From assembly GCF_029223485.1 (NCBI RefSeq), contig NZ_JARHTP010000002.1, positions 1 to 64,000 on the forward strand: a stretch of DNA of 64,000 nucleotides, in the 5' to 3' direction. The position numbers were made by a program, and so were the translations under genes. This document shows positions 1-9,633 of the stretch, piece after piece. This DNA is from Streptomyces coacervatus (GTDB lineage Bacteria; Actinomycetota; Actinomycetes; Streptomycetales; Streptomycetaceae). Below the pieces are notes generated by a model, which had not been told where the DNA came from, did not search any database, and saw nothing but the letters and a program-made list of their open reading frames with translations. Position 1 is the stretch's first letter; the number at the start of each line of letters is the position of its first letter.

Positions 1-35
1 CCCCCCCCCCCCCGACGCTGTGTCAGCTGTGAGCA

Positions 36-974
36 TCAAGCGCCTGACTCGGCGTCCGTGTCAGGGACGTTGAGGGCCGCGGCGCGCAGGGCGGCTGCCA
101 CGCGCCTGACCGGTTCGGTGGGTGGGTGTGGGAGGCGGGCGAGGAGCAGGCGGCGTTGTTCTTGGGGGCCGCCGCGGACCGGGAGGATGCGTACGCCCGG
201 TGGCACAGCAGGGGCGAGTGTGGCAGGCACGGTGGTGAGGCCGCAGCCGGAGGCGACGAGGTGGAGTTTGGCCAGCCAGTCGCGGGCGGTGTGGGCGATC
301 TCGGGTCGCTCGTCGAGGCCGGGCCACACCCCCATCAGGCGGTCCTCACCGGAGCCCGTGCTCGCGATCCAGCGCTGCCCGCGCAGATCGGCGACATCGA
401 CGAAGTCGCCTCGGGCGAGGGGATGGGTGGCGGGTACCGCCAGACGAAGCGCACGCTCGGTGAGCGTCTGCAGGGCCAACGGTGGTGACTCGGTGTCCGG
501 TGGGCGGAACGGTGGCGTCGAGGCCAGGAGCGCGAGGTCGAGGGTGCCTGCCCGTAGGGCGCGTACCAGCGTCGGGGTGGTGCCTTCCCGGCTGACGACA
601 TGGAGGCCGGGGTCGGTGCGGTGCAGCGCGGCCAGGGCGGCGGGCAGCAGGACGGCTCCGGCGCTGGGGAACCAGCCCAGACGGACCGTGCCGGATTGCT
701 CGGGCAGGCCGGACAGTTCGCGCGCGGTCGCGTCGATTTCGTCGAGCACGGTTGTCGCGCGGCGCATCACGACGCGGCCGGCCGCGGTCAGGCGTACTCC
801 GTCGCGCCGCCGTTCCAGCAGCTCCGCGCCTGCCACCCGTTCGATCGCGGCGATCTGCCGGGACACCGCCGACTGGGTGTAGCCCAGCGAGGCGGCGGCC
901 GCGGTGAAGGTCCCTTGTTCGGCAACCGCGCGCAGCACGCGCAGCGCGGTCAGCGACACATCCGTGAAGTCCAT
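36..974 (-). CDS. LysR-family transcriptional regulator
   Basis: A 312-residue protein of normal LysR length. The N-terminal winged helix-turn-helix occupies about residues 8-67 and carries the family signature TFTAAAASLGYTQSAVSRQI. The rest is a LysR-type substrate-binding domain that would sense a small effector. The gene diverges from the SDR at 1046, with only 71 bp between the two start codons, so it probably controls that gene and itself, as is usual for divergent LysR pairs. I could not pick out a convincing T-N11-A box in the short gap. The effector is unknown. The family call is firm and the target is inference from position. A run of 13 C residues opens the window just downstream of the stop codon. 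Confidence 0.93.
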   Translation of the reverse strand: MDFTDVSLTALRVLRAVAEQGTFTAAAASLGYTQSAVSRQIAAIERVAGAELLERRRDGVRLTAAGRVVMRRATTVLDEIDATARELSGLPEQSGTVRLGWFPSAGAVLLPAALAALHRTDPGLHVVSREGTTPTLVRALRAGTLDLALLASTPPFRPPDTESPPLALQTLTERALRLAVPATHPLARGDFVDVADLRGQRWIASTGSGEDRLMGVWPGLDERPEIAHTARDWLAKLHLVASGCGLTTVPATLAPAVPPGVRILPVRGGPQEQRRLLLARLPHPPTEPVRRVAAALRAAALNVPDTDAESGA

Positions 975-1045
975 GACGATTACGCATACCAGCTGTGCCC
1001 AACTTTCGTTGGACTCATGGGGTGGGCGTTCTTAGCGTGGCAGGC

Positions 1046-1933
1046 ATGAATGCTTCGCGTATCGCCCTCGTCACGGGCGCCAACCAAGGACTCGGTCGCG
1101 CCCTCGTCGAAGGACTGGCCGCCCGTATGAACCCGGACGACCTGATCCTGCTCACCGGCCGCAACGACCGGCGCGTCATGGACGCCGCCCGAGAGGTGAC
1201 CCAACTGTCCGACACCCGCGCCCGCATGGAGGGCCGGGTCCTGGACGTCACCGACACCGACGCCGTCGCACGGCTCGCCGATGAACTGCGGACCCGGCAC
1301 GGCGGGGTCGACGTCGTGATCTCCAACGCGGTCGCCCGGGTGCTGCCCGAGGAGTCCCAGGCCGCGCGGGCCGACGAGTTCATCGACGTCTCCAACACCG
1401 CCACCCACGCGATCCTGCGCTCCTTCGGGCCCGTCCTGCGCCCAGGCGGCCGTCTGCTCGTCGTGGCCAGCAGCCTGGGCACGCTGGGGCACCTCGACCC
1501 GCGGTTGCACCGGCTGTTCGACGGCGCGAGCCTCGACCAGGTCGAGTACGCCGTCGAGTCCTGGCGCAGCCGGATCCACCACAAGACCGCCGAAGAGGCG
1601 GGCTGGCCCCGCTGGCTGAACGTGCCCTCGAAGGTGGCCCAGGTCGCCGCCGTCCGCGCGGTCGCCGGGGAGCGCCGTGAGCAGGACCTCGCCACCGGCA
1701 CCCTGGTCGCCTCCGTGTGCCCCGGCATGGTCGACACGGCCACCTCCCGCCCCTGGTTCGGCGACTACAGCCACGCCCAGTCGCCCGCGCAGGCCGCTCA
1801 CGCCGTGCTCGACCTGGTCTTCGCCGAGCATGTCGATCCGGCCCTCTACGGCGAGTTGATCCGCTTCGGCGAGGCCCTGCCCTGGCACGCAGGCACGCCC
1901 CTGGTGGAGCAGGACCGGCTGCTCACGCCCTGA
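1046..1933 (+). CDS. Carbonyl-reductase-like SDR, catalytic Tyr replaced
   Basis: A 295-residue short-chain dehydrogenase/reductase. The NAD(P)-binding motif TGANQGLG lies at about residues 10-17, followed by an SNA motif and the catalytic-serine strand VVASSLG. The length, the insertion between the Ser and Lys strands, and the GWP...SK context fit the CBR1 (carbonyl reductase) type. Where CBR1 has Y-x-x-x-K, this protein reads NVPSK: the Lys is kept but the catalytic Tyr is Asn. It may therefore not be an ordinary ketoreductase. The start at 1046 was chosen because the residues encoded upstream do not look like SDR sequence and the glycine motif sits at the usual distance from this ATG. It is probably under the divergent LysR regulator. 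Confidence 0.88.
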   Translation: MNASRIALVTGANQGLGRALVEGLAARMNPDDLILLTGRNDRRVMDAAREVTQLSDTRARMEGRVLDVTDTDAVARLADELRTRHGGVDVVISNAVARVLPEESQAARADEFIDVSNTATHAILRSFGPVLRPGGRLLVVASSLGTLGHLDPRLHRLFDGASLDQVEYAVESWRSRIHHKTAEEAGWPRWLNVPSKVAQVAAVRAVAGERREQDLATGTLVASVCPGMVDTATSRPWFGDYSHAQSPAQAAHAVLDLVFAEHVDPALYGELIRFGEALPWHAGTPLVEQDRLLTP

Positions 1934-2350
1934 GGGGTGCGCGGGGCGGCCCTGCCGCTCGCCGCGGACGGTCATGACGTGGCGGCTCCGGAGCGCGATG
2001 TGCATCCGGCGCCGACGGATGCGGAATCCGCCTGGTCGCGATGGCGGCGTCCCGGGATTTCGCAGTTACGGCTCCCCCGTCGTCCGCTTGCCCGCTGGCT
2101 CCAACTACCGAACCTGGCGGGGTAGTTGACAGCGGCCGAGGCCGACCGCATGAACGTCCTGGCGCCCGAACGGGCCTACGGGGTTCGCTGCGCGCCGGGG
2201 ACGAGCGGCTCGACGGCCTCGGCGGCGTTGCCCGCCTGTCATGCCGCACATGATCTGCTGCGCCACGCTCATCCGGTACGCCGCTCCGGGCGTGCCCCGG
2301 CTCGGCCCGCCGCCGCGAGCGGCAGCGTCAGGGCCAAGCCGGTCTGATCC
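1934..2350. other. Intergenic stretch, no gene recognised
   Basis: This 417-bp stretch lies between the SDR and the end of the alpha/beta hydrolase on the opposite strand. Several short open frames exist on both strands, but none has a recognisable domain, a convincing ribosome-binding site or protein-like composition. I see no strong terminator hairpin or RNA gene. Confidence 0.6.
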
Positions 2351-3133
2351 TCACCCGCCGACGGGGCTCACGAACCGGTCGAGGGCTGTGGTCAGTTCCG
2401 CCGGTTTCTCCACCGGCAGTTCGTGGCCGGCGTCGATGATGCGGACCTCGGCGTCCGGGTAGGCCTTCGCCATGCGCAGCATCTGCTGCAGCGGCAGCTG
2501 GATGTCGTGGTAGCCGTGGATCATGAGGGTGGGTACGTGGATCTCGCCGACGCGGTCCAGGACGTCGAAGGCGCGCATGGCGCCGTAGAGCGTCATGACG
2601 ACCTCGCGTGGGGTGTCGGCCGAGGACTTGATGTACTTGCGGACCTCCTCGCGGGGGTAGCCGGGGGCGAAGGCGCGCTGGATGTTGGTGGCGACGAACA
2701 GCTTGTAGGGGACGTGCGTGGAGGCCGCCATCAGCAGGCCCCGGCCGCGGCTGTAGGTCATGCGGGCGATCGAGTCGACCAGGACGAGGCGCTCGACACG
2801 TCCGGGGTGGTCGAGGGTGATGGTCTGCGCGATCATGCCGCCCATCGAGTGGCCCACCAGGACGGCCCGTTCGACCTCGAGGTGGTCGAGGAGGGCGAGG
2901 ACGTCCGCGGCCAGCTCCGCGATGGTGCGCACGCCCGCGCCGCTGCTCTCGCCGTGGCCGCGCAGGTCGAGGCGGATCACCCGCCGCGTCTTGGCGAAAT
3001 GGGCCATCTGGTGATCCCAGCGGTGCCGGTTCGCCGTCCAGCCGTGAATGAACACCAGGGGCACGCCGTCGCCGTCGCGGGGGCCCTCGTCGTCGTACGT
3101 CAGCGCTGCGCCGTCGACTTCGAGCTGCGGCAT
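2351..3133 (-). CDS. Alpha/beta-fold hydrolase
   Basis: A 260-residue single-domain alpha/beta hydrolase. The oxyanion strand FIHGW lies near residues 28-32. The nucleophile elbow GHSMGG carries Ser96, and the catalytic His sits in the late DAGHELP motif, with an Asp expected in the HGYHDIQLP region. There is no signal peptide, so it should act in the cytoplasm on an ester, lactone or C-C bond; the substrate cannot be read from sequence. It lies 62 bp downstream of the Cys-type hydrolase on the same strand, so it may be the last gene of the FAAL-PKS operon. If so, a role in editing or in product release and processing is possible. Membership of the operon is inference. Confidence 0.88.
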   Translation of the reverse strand: MPQLEVDGAALTYDDEGPRDGDGVPLVFIHGWTANRHRWDHQMAHFAKTRRVIRLDLRGHGESSGAGVRTIAELAADVLALLDHLEVERAVLVGHSMGGMIAQTITLDHPGRVERLVLVDSIARMTYSRGRGLLMAASTHVPYKLFVATNIQRAFAPGYPREEVRKYIKSSADTPREVVMTLYGAMRAFDVLDRVGEIHVPTLMIHGYHDIQLPLQQMLRMAKAYPDAEVRIIDAGHELPVEKPAELTTALDRFVSPVGG

Positions 3134-3195
3134 GGGTGCCTCCTGGATGCGAACCGGTTACTGGCGAGTACGGTAGCGCTCGCCGAGCCTCCTCG

Positions 3196-4335
3196 TCACC
3201 GGCGTTCGCCGAGGAAGTCGAGGATGTGTCCGAAGACGTCCAGGGCGGCGCCCCGGCCGAGGAACGTGTCCAGGTGGCCGTAGCCGGGGATCTCGGTGTA
3301 GGTCACGTCCAGGTGGGGGTGGCGGCGGGCGAGGACGTCGTGGCAGAGCTGTTGGGAGTCCAGCCAGAGGCCGTTGTCGCTGCCCGACAGGAGCAGGAGG
3401 GGGGTGTCGATGCGGCCTGCCGCGTCCAGGGCGTTGGGGGGCAGGGCCGCGTAGCGGTGGTCGGTGTCGTGCCAGCGGACCACGGTGCGGGCCAGTTCGA
3501 TGCGGCGCAGGTGGGGCAGGATCCACAGCGGTGCGGGGCCGAGGAGGTCGGCCAGCCGGTTGTGGGTGGTCTCGGTCAGGTGCTCGTGCACGAAGAGCGA
3601 GGCGCCGGTGCCCCACGCGGAGTGGTGGAGGATCTGGCAGGTGGGGTCCGGGCAGCTCGCCTTGCGGGAGGCGAGGGCGAACAGCGGCGTGTACTTGGAC
3701 CACAGGCCCACCGTGCGGAAGTCGACGGGAATGTGGTCGATACGGGACTTCAGCAGCTCCCCGGCCAGCGACATGCGCAGCGAGGTGCGGCCCGCGAGTT
3801 TCGGCGTCAGGAACACGCCCTGTGCCACCACGCCCGCCAGGCCCGGCACCAGCCCCGCCGTCATGCTCAGGGACAGGGTGAGGGCGCCGATGCAGTGGGC
3901 CACGGCGAACAGCGGGCGGTCGTCGCCGATGCGGGAGCGGATGTGGGAGACGGCTGCGGGGATGTCGTACAGGGCGACGTCGTCGTAGGTGTACTTCTGG
4001 CCGGTGGCGTTGTACGGCAGCCGGCAGCTGCCGCGCCAGTCGAGCAGCCACGGCTCGTAGCCGTCGTCGAGCAGCACGTCGACGAGGTTGCGGATCTCGG
4101 GCACCAGGAACATGTCGGCGGAGGCCGTGTGTCCGTGGAGCAGGAGCACGGCGGGGCGGTCGGGCTCGCCGGTGTCGATGCGGGTCAGGCCGAGCCGGAC
4201 ACCGTCCCGCGCATGGAAGGGGATCTCCTCGACGGTCTGCGGGTCGAGGCGGTGCTGGAGGGGGCGCAGGGTCGTGGTGGTTCGCACCTTGCGGAGGGCC
4301 GGCCTGGTGGTGCGGTTCGTCGCCTTGAAGATCAT
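3196..4335 (-). CDS. Alpha/beta hydrolase with Cys nucleophile, PKS-linked
   Basis: A 379-residue alpha/beta hydrolase. LLLHGHT (near residue 65) is the oxyanion strand. The nucleophile elbow reads VAHCIGA with Cys148 where most relatives have Ser. The acid lies in LLSGSDNGLW and the His in IPGYGHLDT. From family knowledge, Cys elbows of this form occur in PHA-synthase-like hydrolases and in the hydrolase part of cholesterol-oxidase-type GMC fusion proteins. The start codon overlaps the stop codon of the ACP-thioester reductase gene in an ATGA, so the two are translationally coupled and very likely work together. A transacylase or hydrolase acting on the PKS product is a reasonable inference. 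The longer open frame continuing upstream is readthrough antisense to nothing useful and was rejected. Confidence 0.85.
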   Translation of the reverse strand: MIFKATNRTTRPALRKVRTTTTLRPLQHRLDPQTVEEIPFHARDGVRLGLTRIDTGEPDRPAVLLLHGHTASADMFLVPEIRNLVDVLLDDGYEPWLLDWRGSCRLPYNATGQKYTYDDVALYDIPAAVSHIRSRIGDDRPLFAVAHCIGALTLSLSMTAGLVPGLAGVVAQGVFLTPKLAGRTSLRMSLAGELLKSRIDHIPVDFRTVGLWSKYTPLFALASRKASCPDPTCQILHHSAWGTGASLFVHEHLTETTHNRLADLLGPAPLWILPHLRRIELARTVVRWHDTDHRYAALPPNALDAAGRIDTPLLLLSGSDNGLWLDSQQLCHDVLARRHPHLDVTYTEIPGYGHLDTFLGRGAALDVFGHILDFLGERR

Positions 4336-6722
4336 CGGTTGTGCTCCGTGGGGTTCTGGGTCCGGCGCAGGTCGAGGAGGTCCGCGGCGGCCCGGGTGAA
4401 GGGGCCGAGCAGGCCGCGGCCCATCTCGAGGCCGAACCAGGCGAGCCAGGTCAGCTTGGCGGCTCGCTTCTCCCGGCCGGTCAGACGGGGGTCGACCTTG
4501 ATGCCGTCGATCTGGTCGCGTACGTAGCTGTCCGCGGGGACGACCAACTCGCCGGTCAGGAGGGCGGGTTCGCCTTCGCGTCCGATCTCGGCGGTCAGGG
4601 CGCGGGTCTGGCGCCAGACGTCGCGGCGGGCGCGAGCGTGTTTGCGGCCCTCCAGCCACCAGTTCCCGCCCTCCGTGTCGCGCAACAGCAGCCGGTAGCG
4701 CAGGAGTTGGTGGGTCAGGCCATGGTGCTCGGGGATGCCCTCCTCGGGGCGGATCCACACGTCGCCGCGTTCCACGGTGAGCGGGTCGGGGTGCGCGGCC
4801 GGGCAGGTGAGTTGTCCGCGTACGTCGATGCGGCGCTCGGTGACCAGTTGGTGCATGCTCGCGATGGAGAGGGTGAGGTTCATCGAGCAGGGGGTGTCGG
4901 CGGGGGCTGCGACCGGGCCCACATGGCCCTCGGTGGTCTCGGTGAACCAGAGGTAGGGCTGGTCGTCCTTGTGCGGCAGCCGGGCCAGGCCGTCGTCCGC
5001 CAGCCGTTCGAAGGTCTTCAGCTGTGCGCGGGCGTCGTAGCGGCCGGCGGGTGGCAGGCCGAGGGCCTCGACCAGGTGGGCGGTGCGATCCCCCGTGGCC
5101 GCCGGTCCCTTGAGGGTCGCCTCGCACAGCTTCAGCGCGGTGGGACTCTGCAACACCCGGGACAGGAAGGTCAGTTCGGGTATCGGTTCGGCCTGCAGGC
5201 GGGCCAGGGTGTCGGTGCGCCAGTCGTCCCAGTCCTTGACGCGCACGTGCATGCCGCCCAGGGCCATGTCCGACACGACGTCGTCGAGGGTGTTGGGTAC
5301 GCCGGTCAGGTTGTAGTCGTAGCCCCACGCGTCGGGTTCGCAGATGACGCCGACCGCGACCCGGCTCACCCAGTCCACCGGGGCGGAGTTGAGGTACCGG
5401 AAGGCGGGAACGGTGCGGAAGCGGCCGAAGGCCGAGACCAGGCCGCTGGAGAGGTCCTGGGGGTTGTAGGCGCCGGTCTTGGTGTGGCCGCCGATGCCGC
5501 CCGGGCGCAGGGCGGTGACGATCAGGCCGTGGTCGCGGGCGCGACGCAGGGCGACCTCCGCGGCCCATTTCGTCTGGTCGTAGCCCGCGATGAGGCGGTC
5601 GGCGTGTGCCAGGGGGTCGTCCTCGCCCATGGAGGTGATGCCGACCTCGTTGAAGACGGCGATGGAGGAGATGTGGTGCAGGGGTTTGGGGCGTCCTGCC
5701 GCGGCCAGTTCGGCCAGGGCGAGGGAGCCGAGGACGTTGCTCGCGCGCAGTGACTGGTAGCCGCGCAGGAAGTCCACGGCCGCGGCCACGCCGACGATGC
5801 TGTCCAGTTCGCGGGCGAGCCGGCTCCACAGTTCCTCGCCCAGGCCCAGGCGCGGGCTGCGGATGTCGCCGCGCAGCACGGTGATACGGCGGCGGACCTC
5901 CGACGACCAGGGCAGCCGGTAGCTACGCAGGGCCTCGCCGAGCCGGGTCTCGGCCGCCTTCTCGTCGGCGGCGCGGACCAGGCAGTACACATGGGCGTCG
6001 CTGTGGCGCAGCAGGTCCAGGAGCATATGGCTGCCGAGGAAGCCGGTCGCGCCGGTGAGCAGGATCCGGCGGGGCGGCAGGGGCTCGGGCGCTGCGATGA
6101 AGGGGAGGTGGTCGGCGAGGGCGAGGTCGGCCAGGATCTGGTCGAGGTCTTCGCGGCGGGCGGTGGTGTGCGGCGGGTGCGTGCGCTCGGGCAGCGGTGC
6201 GGCCGGGGACGGTGACGTGCGAGGGGATGGGACGGGCAGGGCGGGAGTGGTCGCGGTCGGCCCGGCCGCCGGGTGTGCGACCGCGGTGGCCGTCGGGGAG
6301 GCGGCCCTGATCCCGGGGATACGTGCCCAGCTGCGGGCGAGGCTGCTCGGGCGGGCGTCGGCGAACACCTCGTCCAGATCGACCTCGATGCCCAGTTCCT
6401 CCTCCAGCTCCGCGACGAGTTCCACCGCGTTCACGGAACTGCCGCCGGCGTCGAAGAAGTCGGCGTCGGGCGACAGGTGTCCCTCGGGCAGATGGCGGCC
6501 GGCCGCTGCGGCGATGACGGCGGCCAGCACGTCGACGTCCGGCGACGGGGACGGAGCCGTGTCGGGCGGCCCGTCCGCGGCTGTGGCGGAGGGCGCAGGC
6601 ATATCGGCCGGCACGACCTTCGCCAACAGGTCGCTCACGCTGAGTCCGCCGCCGCGCTCGATCGACTCCGCCGTGGCCCGCTGACCGGCGTACGCCGACG
6701 CGTCCTCGTTCATCTCACGCAT
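4332..6722 (-). CDS. ACP-thioester reductase protein, reductive chain release
   Basis: A 796-residue multidomain protein. A carrier domain at about residues 60-135 has the phosphopantetheine motif DFFDAGGSS (Ser96). A Pro/Ala/Thr-rich linker follows to about 190. A thioester-reductase/NAD-binding-4 domain runs from about 215 to 590, with TGATGFLG at 223-230 and the catalytic pair Y381-x-x-x-K385. The C-terminal 200 residues resemble, in my reading, the domain that follows the flavoprotein part in cholesterol-oxidase-like GMC proteins. TR domains use NAD(P)H to reduce a carrier-bound acyl thioester to an aldehyde or alcohol. The gene starts 39 bp after the PKS stop with an AAGGG ribosome-binding site, and overlaps the next hydrolase by 4 bp. 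It is the likely release step of the assembly line. Confidence 0.9.
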   Translation of the reverse strand: MREMNEDASAYAGQRATAESIERGGGLSVSDLLAKVVPADMPAPSATAADGPPDTAPSPSPDVDVLAAVIAAAAGRHLPEGHLSPDADFFDAGGSSVNAVELVAELEEELGIEVDLDEVFADARPSSLARSWARIPGIRAASPTATAVAHPAAGPTATTPALPVPSPRTSPSPAAPLPERTHPPHTTARREDLDQILADLALADHLPFIAAPEPLPPRRILLTGATGFLGSHMLLDLLRHSDAHVYCLVRAADEKAAETRLGEALRSYRLPWSSEVRRRITVLRGDIRSPRLGLGEELWSRLARELDSIVGVAAAVDFLRGYQSLRASNVLGSLALAELAAAGRPKPLHHISSIAVFNEVGITSMGEDDPLAHADRLIAGYDQTKWAAEVALRRARDHGLIVTALRPGGIGGHTKTGAYNPQDLSSGLVSAFGRFRTVPAFRYLNSAPVDWVSRVAVGVICEPDAWGYDYNLTGVPNTLDDVVSDMALGGMHVRVKDWDDWRTDTLARLQAEPIPELTFLSRVLQSPTALKLCEATLKGPAATGDRTAHLVEALGLPPAGRYDARAQLKTFERLADDGLARLPHKDDQPYLWFTETTEGHVGPVAAPADTPCSMNLTLSIASMHQLVTERRIDVRGQLTCPAAHPDPLTVERGDVWIRPEEGIPEHHGLTHQLLRYRLLLRDTEGGNWWLEGRKHARARRDVWRQTRALTAEIGREGEPALLTGELVVPADSYVRDQIDGIKVDPRLTGREKRAAKLTWLAWFGLEMGRGLLGPFTRAAADLLDLRRTQNPTEHNR

Positions 6723-6761
6723 GAGTGCCCTTCACCATGTCCACGATCTCTTTTCTCTTCC

Positions 6762-9633
6762 TCACTGCTGCCAGGAGCGGAACGCCCGCAGGTGTTCCGG
6801 CGTGACCACGCATTCCAGCCGCTCGTCGTCCTGCTCTCCCCCGCCCAGGGCGGCCAGCAGTCGGCGGGCCGGCGCGTTGCGGTCGGTGCGCTGTGCGGTC
6901 AGCCGGATCTTGGTGCAGCCCAGTTCCTCGGCGCGGTCGGCGAGCCACTGCAGCAGGCGTTCCTCGACGCCGCGGCCGAGTGCGCGGCAGCTCATCAGCC
7001 AGGCCGGTACGTCCAGTTGGCCGCCGTCGGCGCTCAGGGCGAGGACGGCGATCTGGCCGTAGTCGCCGAAGCGGTCCCGGGCCGCAGCCGTCCACACTTC
7101 GCCGTGTTCGCGCCAGCGGGTGACGTCGAGGCCGTCGTCGGAGCGCGGGTGGAGGGTGAACTGGTTGGTGCGGCGCACCAGTTGCTCGGCCCGCGGGACG
7201 TCGGGGGCGGACAGGGGCCGGATGTCGACCTCCAGCTCCAGCCCGTCGAGGAACTCCTCGAAGCCGGCCTGCTCGCGGGCGGTGTCCCGTTCCCGTTCCT
7301 GCTCGTAGAACCGGGCCCGCAGCGCGTCCTCCGACGTCGCCGCGGCAGGCACCAGAGGCCACAACCGGCCCAGGAACGCCTGGAGTTCGGGCGTCGGCGG
7401 GCAGGTGACCGAGAGCACCTGCGGCAGGGCCGAGCGGACCTTGGCTATCTCGGCGGGGTTGTCGTCGAGGAACAGGAAGCTGTCCAGGCCGAGGTTGAGC
7501 GTGCGCGCCGCTTCGGCCAGACGGCCCGGCTTGGGACCCCACGCGGCGGAGAGCACGCTGAAGTGTTCCGGCTTGAGCAGGCTGTCCGGGCGGTCCAGGA
7601 CCGCTCGCACCGTGTCCTCGTCATTGTTGCTGACCAGTACCAGCAGCGCGCCGGCCGCACGCCATTCGAGCAGCCTGCGTGCCAGCAGCGCCCGGGGGCC
7701 GGTCAGGTCCACCGCTCCGGGGCCGCTCTCCCCGGCCACCCCGCCCCACAGTGTCTCGTCGCCGTCGACGGCGATCACCTTCGGCGCGGGACGGCGCACG
7801 GCCTGCACGACCTCGGCGAGGCGCAGGGCGATGGCCGCCTGGAAGTGGGGGGTGAAGGGGAGGTGGGCGAGGCGCTCGGTGCGCTCGTCGAAGCGTTCTT
7901 CGACGGGGTGTTGACCGGTCCAGTCGTCGGGTCCGAGTACGGCTGTTGCGGGCAACTCGGCGAGTTCGGCGGCGAGTTCGTGCTCCCAGTGCCTGAGGCG
8001 GTCCGGGGTGTGTGCGGCGGGCAGGAGGCCGACGACCAGCGGTTTGCGGGTGCGTTCGGCCAGGGCGCGCAGTGCGGCGGGGTAGGCGGTGCGCAGTTCG
8101 GCGAGCAGCGCGTCGTCCACCGGCCCGAAGCGCTCCAGGTCCGCCGCGCGCAGCAGCACCACGCCCACTTCCGTGGCGGGGTCGGCGAAGACGCCGGACG
8201 GGTCGCGCAGGCTTGCGAGCACGTGGTGGTACGGGGCTTCCGCAATGGTCGTCGCGGTGCCGTCCGGTGCCCCGTCGTTGAGGGCCGCCTCGCACATCAG
8301 GGGCAGGTTGCCGAGGGCGAAGGTGGCGGCGAGGGCGAGTGCGCGGCGCGGGTCGGCAGCCGTGGCGGCCGCTTCGCCAGGGCCGGGCAGTTCGGCGGCA
8401 GGCGTCGTACGCACCGGTTGAGAGGCGTCCTCGGCCGTCTCTGCGAGCAGCCGCAGCAGCTCCTCCCCCAACCCGGTTGCCGCGGCCGTGTCCAGGATGT
8501 CGAGGTTGTGGTCGAGCCGGATGCGGCCCGCGTCCGGGGTCACGGTGATCATGAGGTCGAGGTCGGAGTAGCCCGTGCCCACCGGCAGTACGTCCAGGGC
8601 GGTGAGGGCTCCCGCGGCGCGGACGTAGTTGAAGTACACCTCCACCAGCGGCGCGTCGGCCCGGTACAGGCCCTGCTTGGCCAGTACCGGCAGGACGTCC
8701 GAGAACATCGCGCCCTTGGTGAGGATCTTCTCCAGGCGGCTGTCGGTGCGGCGCAGCACCTCCTCGGTCCGCTCGTGCGCCCCTGCCTCGGCCGGGAACG
8801 GCACGGGTATGCCGAAGAAGCCCACCGCGTCGTAGGCGTCGGCGTGGATGCGGGTGTCGACCGGCACGGCGAGGACGAAGCGTTCCCGTTCCCGCAGCCT
8901 GGCCAGCAGCACGGTCAGGGTGCCCAGGCAGAACGCGGCGGGTGTGACGGCGAGCCTGCTCGCGGCCGCCGACACCCGTTCCATGAGCCCGTCGGGGATC
9001 GCCACGCTCACGCTGCCGGCACGGTATGAGCGTGCGGCCGGACGGGGGTGAGCGAGCGTCAGGTCGAGGCGTTCGCTGCCGTGGAAGGCCTCGCGCCATT
9101 CGGTCGCGCCGGTCCCGGGTCCCTCCCCTGGCTGCTGGGCCTCGATCAGCAGGTCCAGGTCGCGGTTGGTGACCGTGGCGGGGAGGGGGGTGCCGGACAG
9201 TTCGGTGTCGATCTCGGCGGCCACCAGCAGCAGGGACTGCAGGTCGCTGACCGCGTGGTGGGCGCCGTAGAGCAGGATCTGGCCGCGCTCACCGTCGTCG
9301 AGGAGTTCGAATCGCCACAGCGGGGGCTGCGCGAGGTCGAAGGGCGGTTCGAGCAGGTGGCGCAGCCGGTCGGCGGCGTCGAGTTCTTCGGCTGGGGGTA
9401 CCGGCGTCCAGCGCAGCAGCGGCTGTGCAAGCTCGCGCTCCACCCGCAGCTGCCTGCCCCCCTCGTTGCCGGCGACGATTGCGGTGCGCAGTGCCGCGTG
9501 CCGGGCGGCCAGGCGGTTGAGGATGCCGGTGAGCGTGGCGCGAGTGGTCCGGGTGGTGAGCCGTACGGCGAGGCCGACGGCGTGGGCCGCGGCCGGCATG
9601 TCCGGGCGGGCGCTGCGCAGCAGGCGCACGACG
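6762..9633 (-). other. Condensation plus FkbH tail of the PKS
   Basis: This marks the last 957 or so residues of the PKS. An NRPS-type condensation domain (about 3770-4168) keeps the catalytic HHxxxD motif. After it come an Ala/Pro-rich linker, an N-terminal FkbH-associated region, a HAD-IIIC phosphatase core (DGDETLWGG; DxDxT signature intact) and an acyltransferase-like end with the conserved Cys in MSCRALGRG. Characterised FkbH-type proteins take D-1,3-bisphosphoglycerate, dephosphorylate it and deliver a glyceryl thioester to a carrier protein through such a Cys. There is no adenylation domain in the locus, so the condensation domain has no obvious amino-acid partner. The glyceryl unit is the natural candidate. 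Confidence 0.82.

Noticed and set aside
1..13. Run of 13 C residues as a possible hypermutable tract
   Set aside because: It lies at the very start of the window and outside any gene I can see. It may be natural or an edge artefact, and nothing further can be concluded.
4336..5829. N-terminal extension of the Cys hydrolase frame upstream to 5829
   Set aside because: The extension is Arg/Pro-rich sequence overlapping the TR gene in another frame. The hydrolase begins at the ATGA overlap at 4335.
6273..9029. 918-codon open frame on the plus strand
   Set aside because: It is antisense to the PKS and TR genes. It has a Gly/Val/Gln/Arg-rich, low-complexity composition and no motifs, the usual shadow frame in GC-rich DNA.
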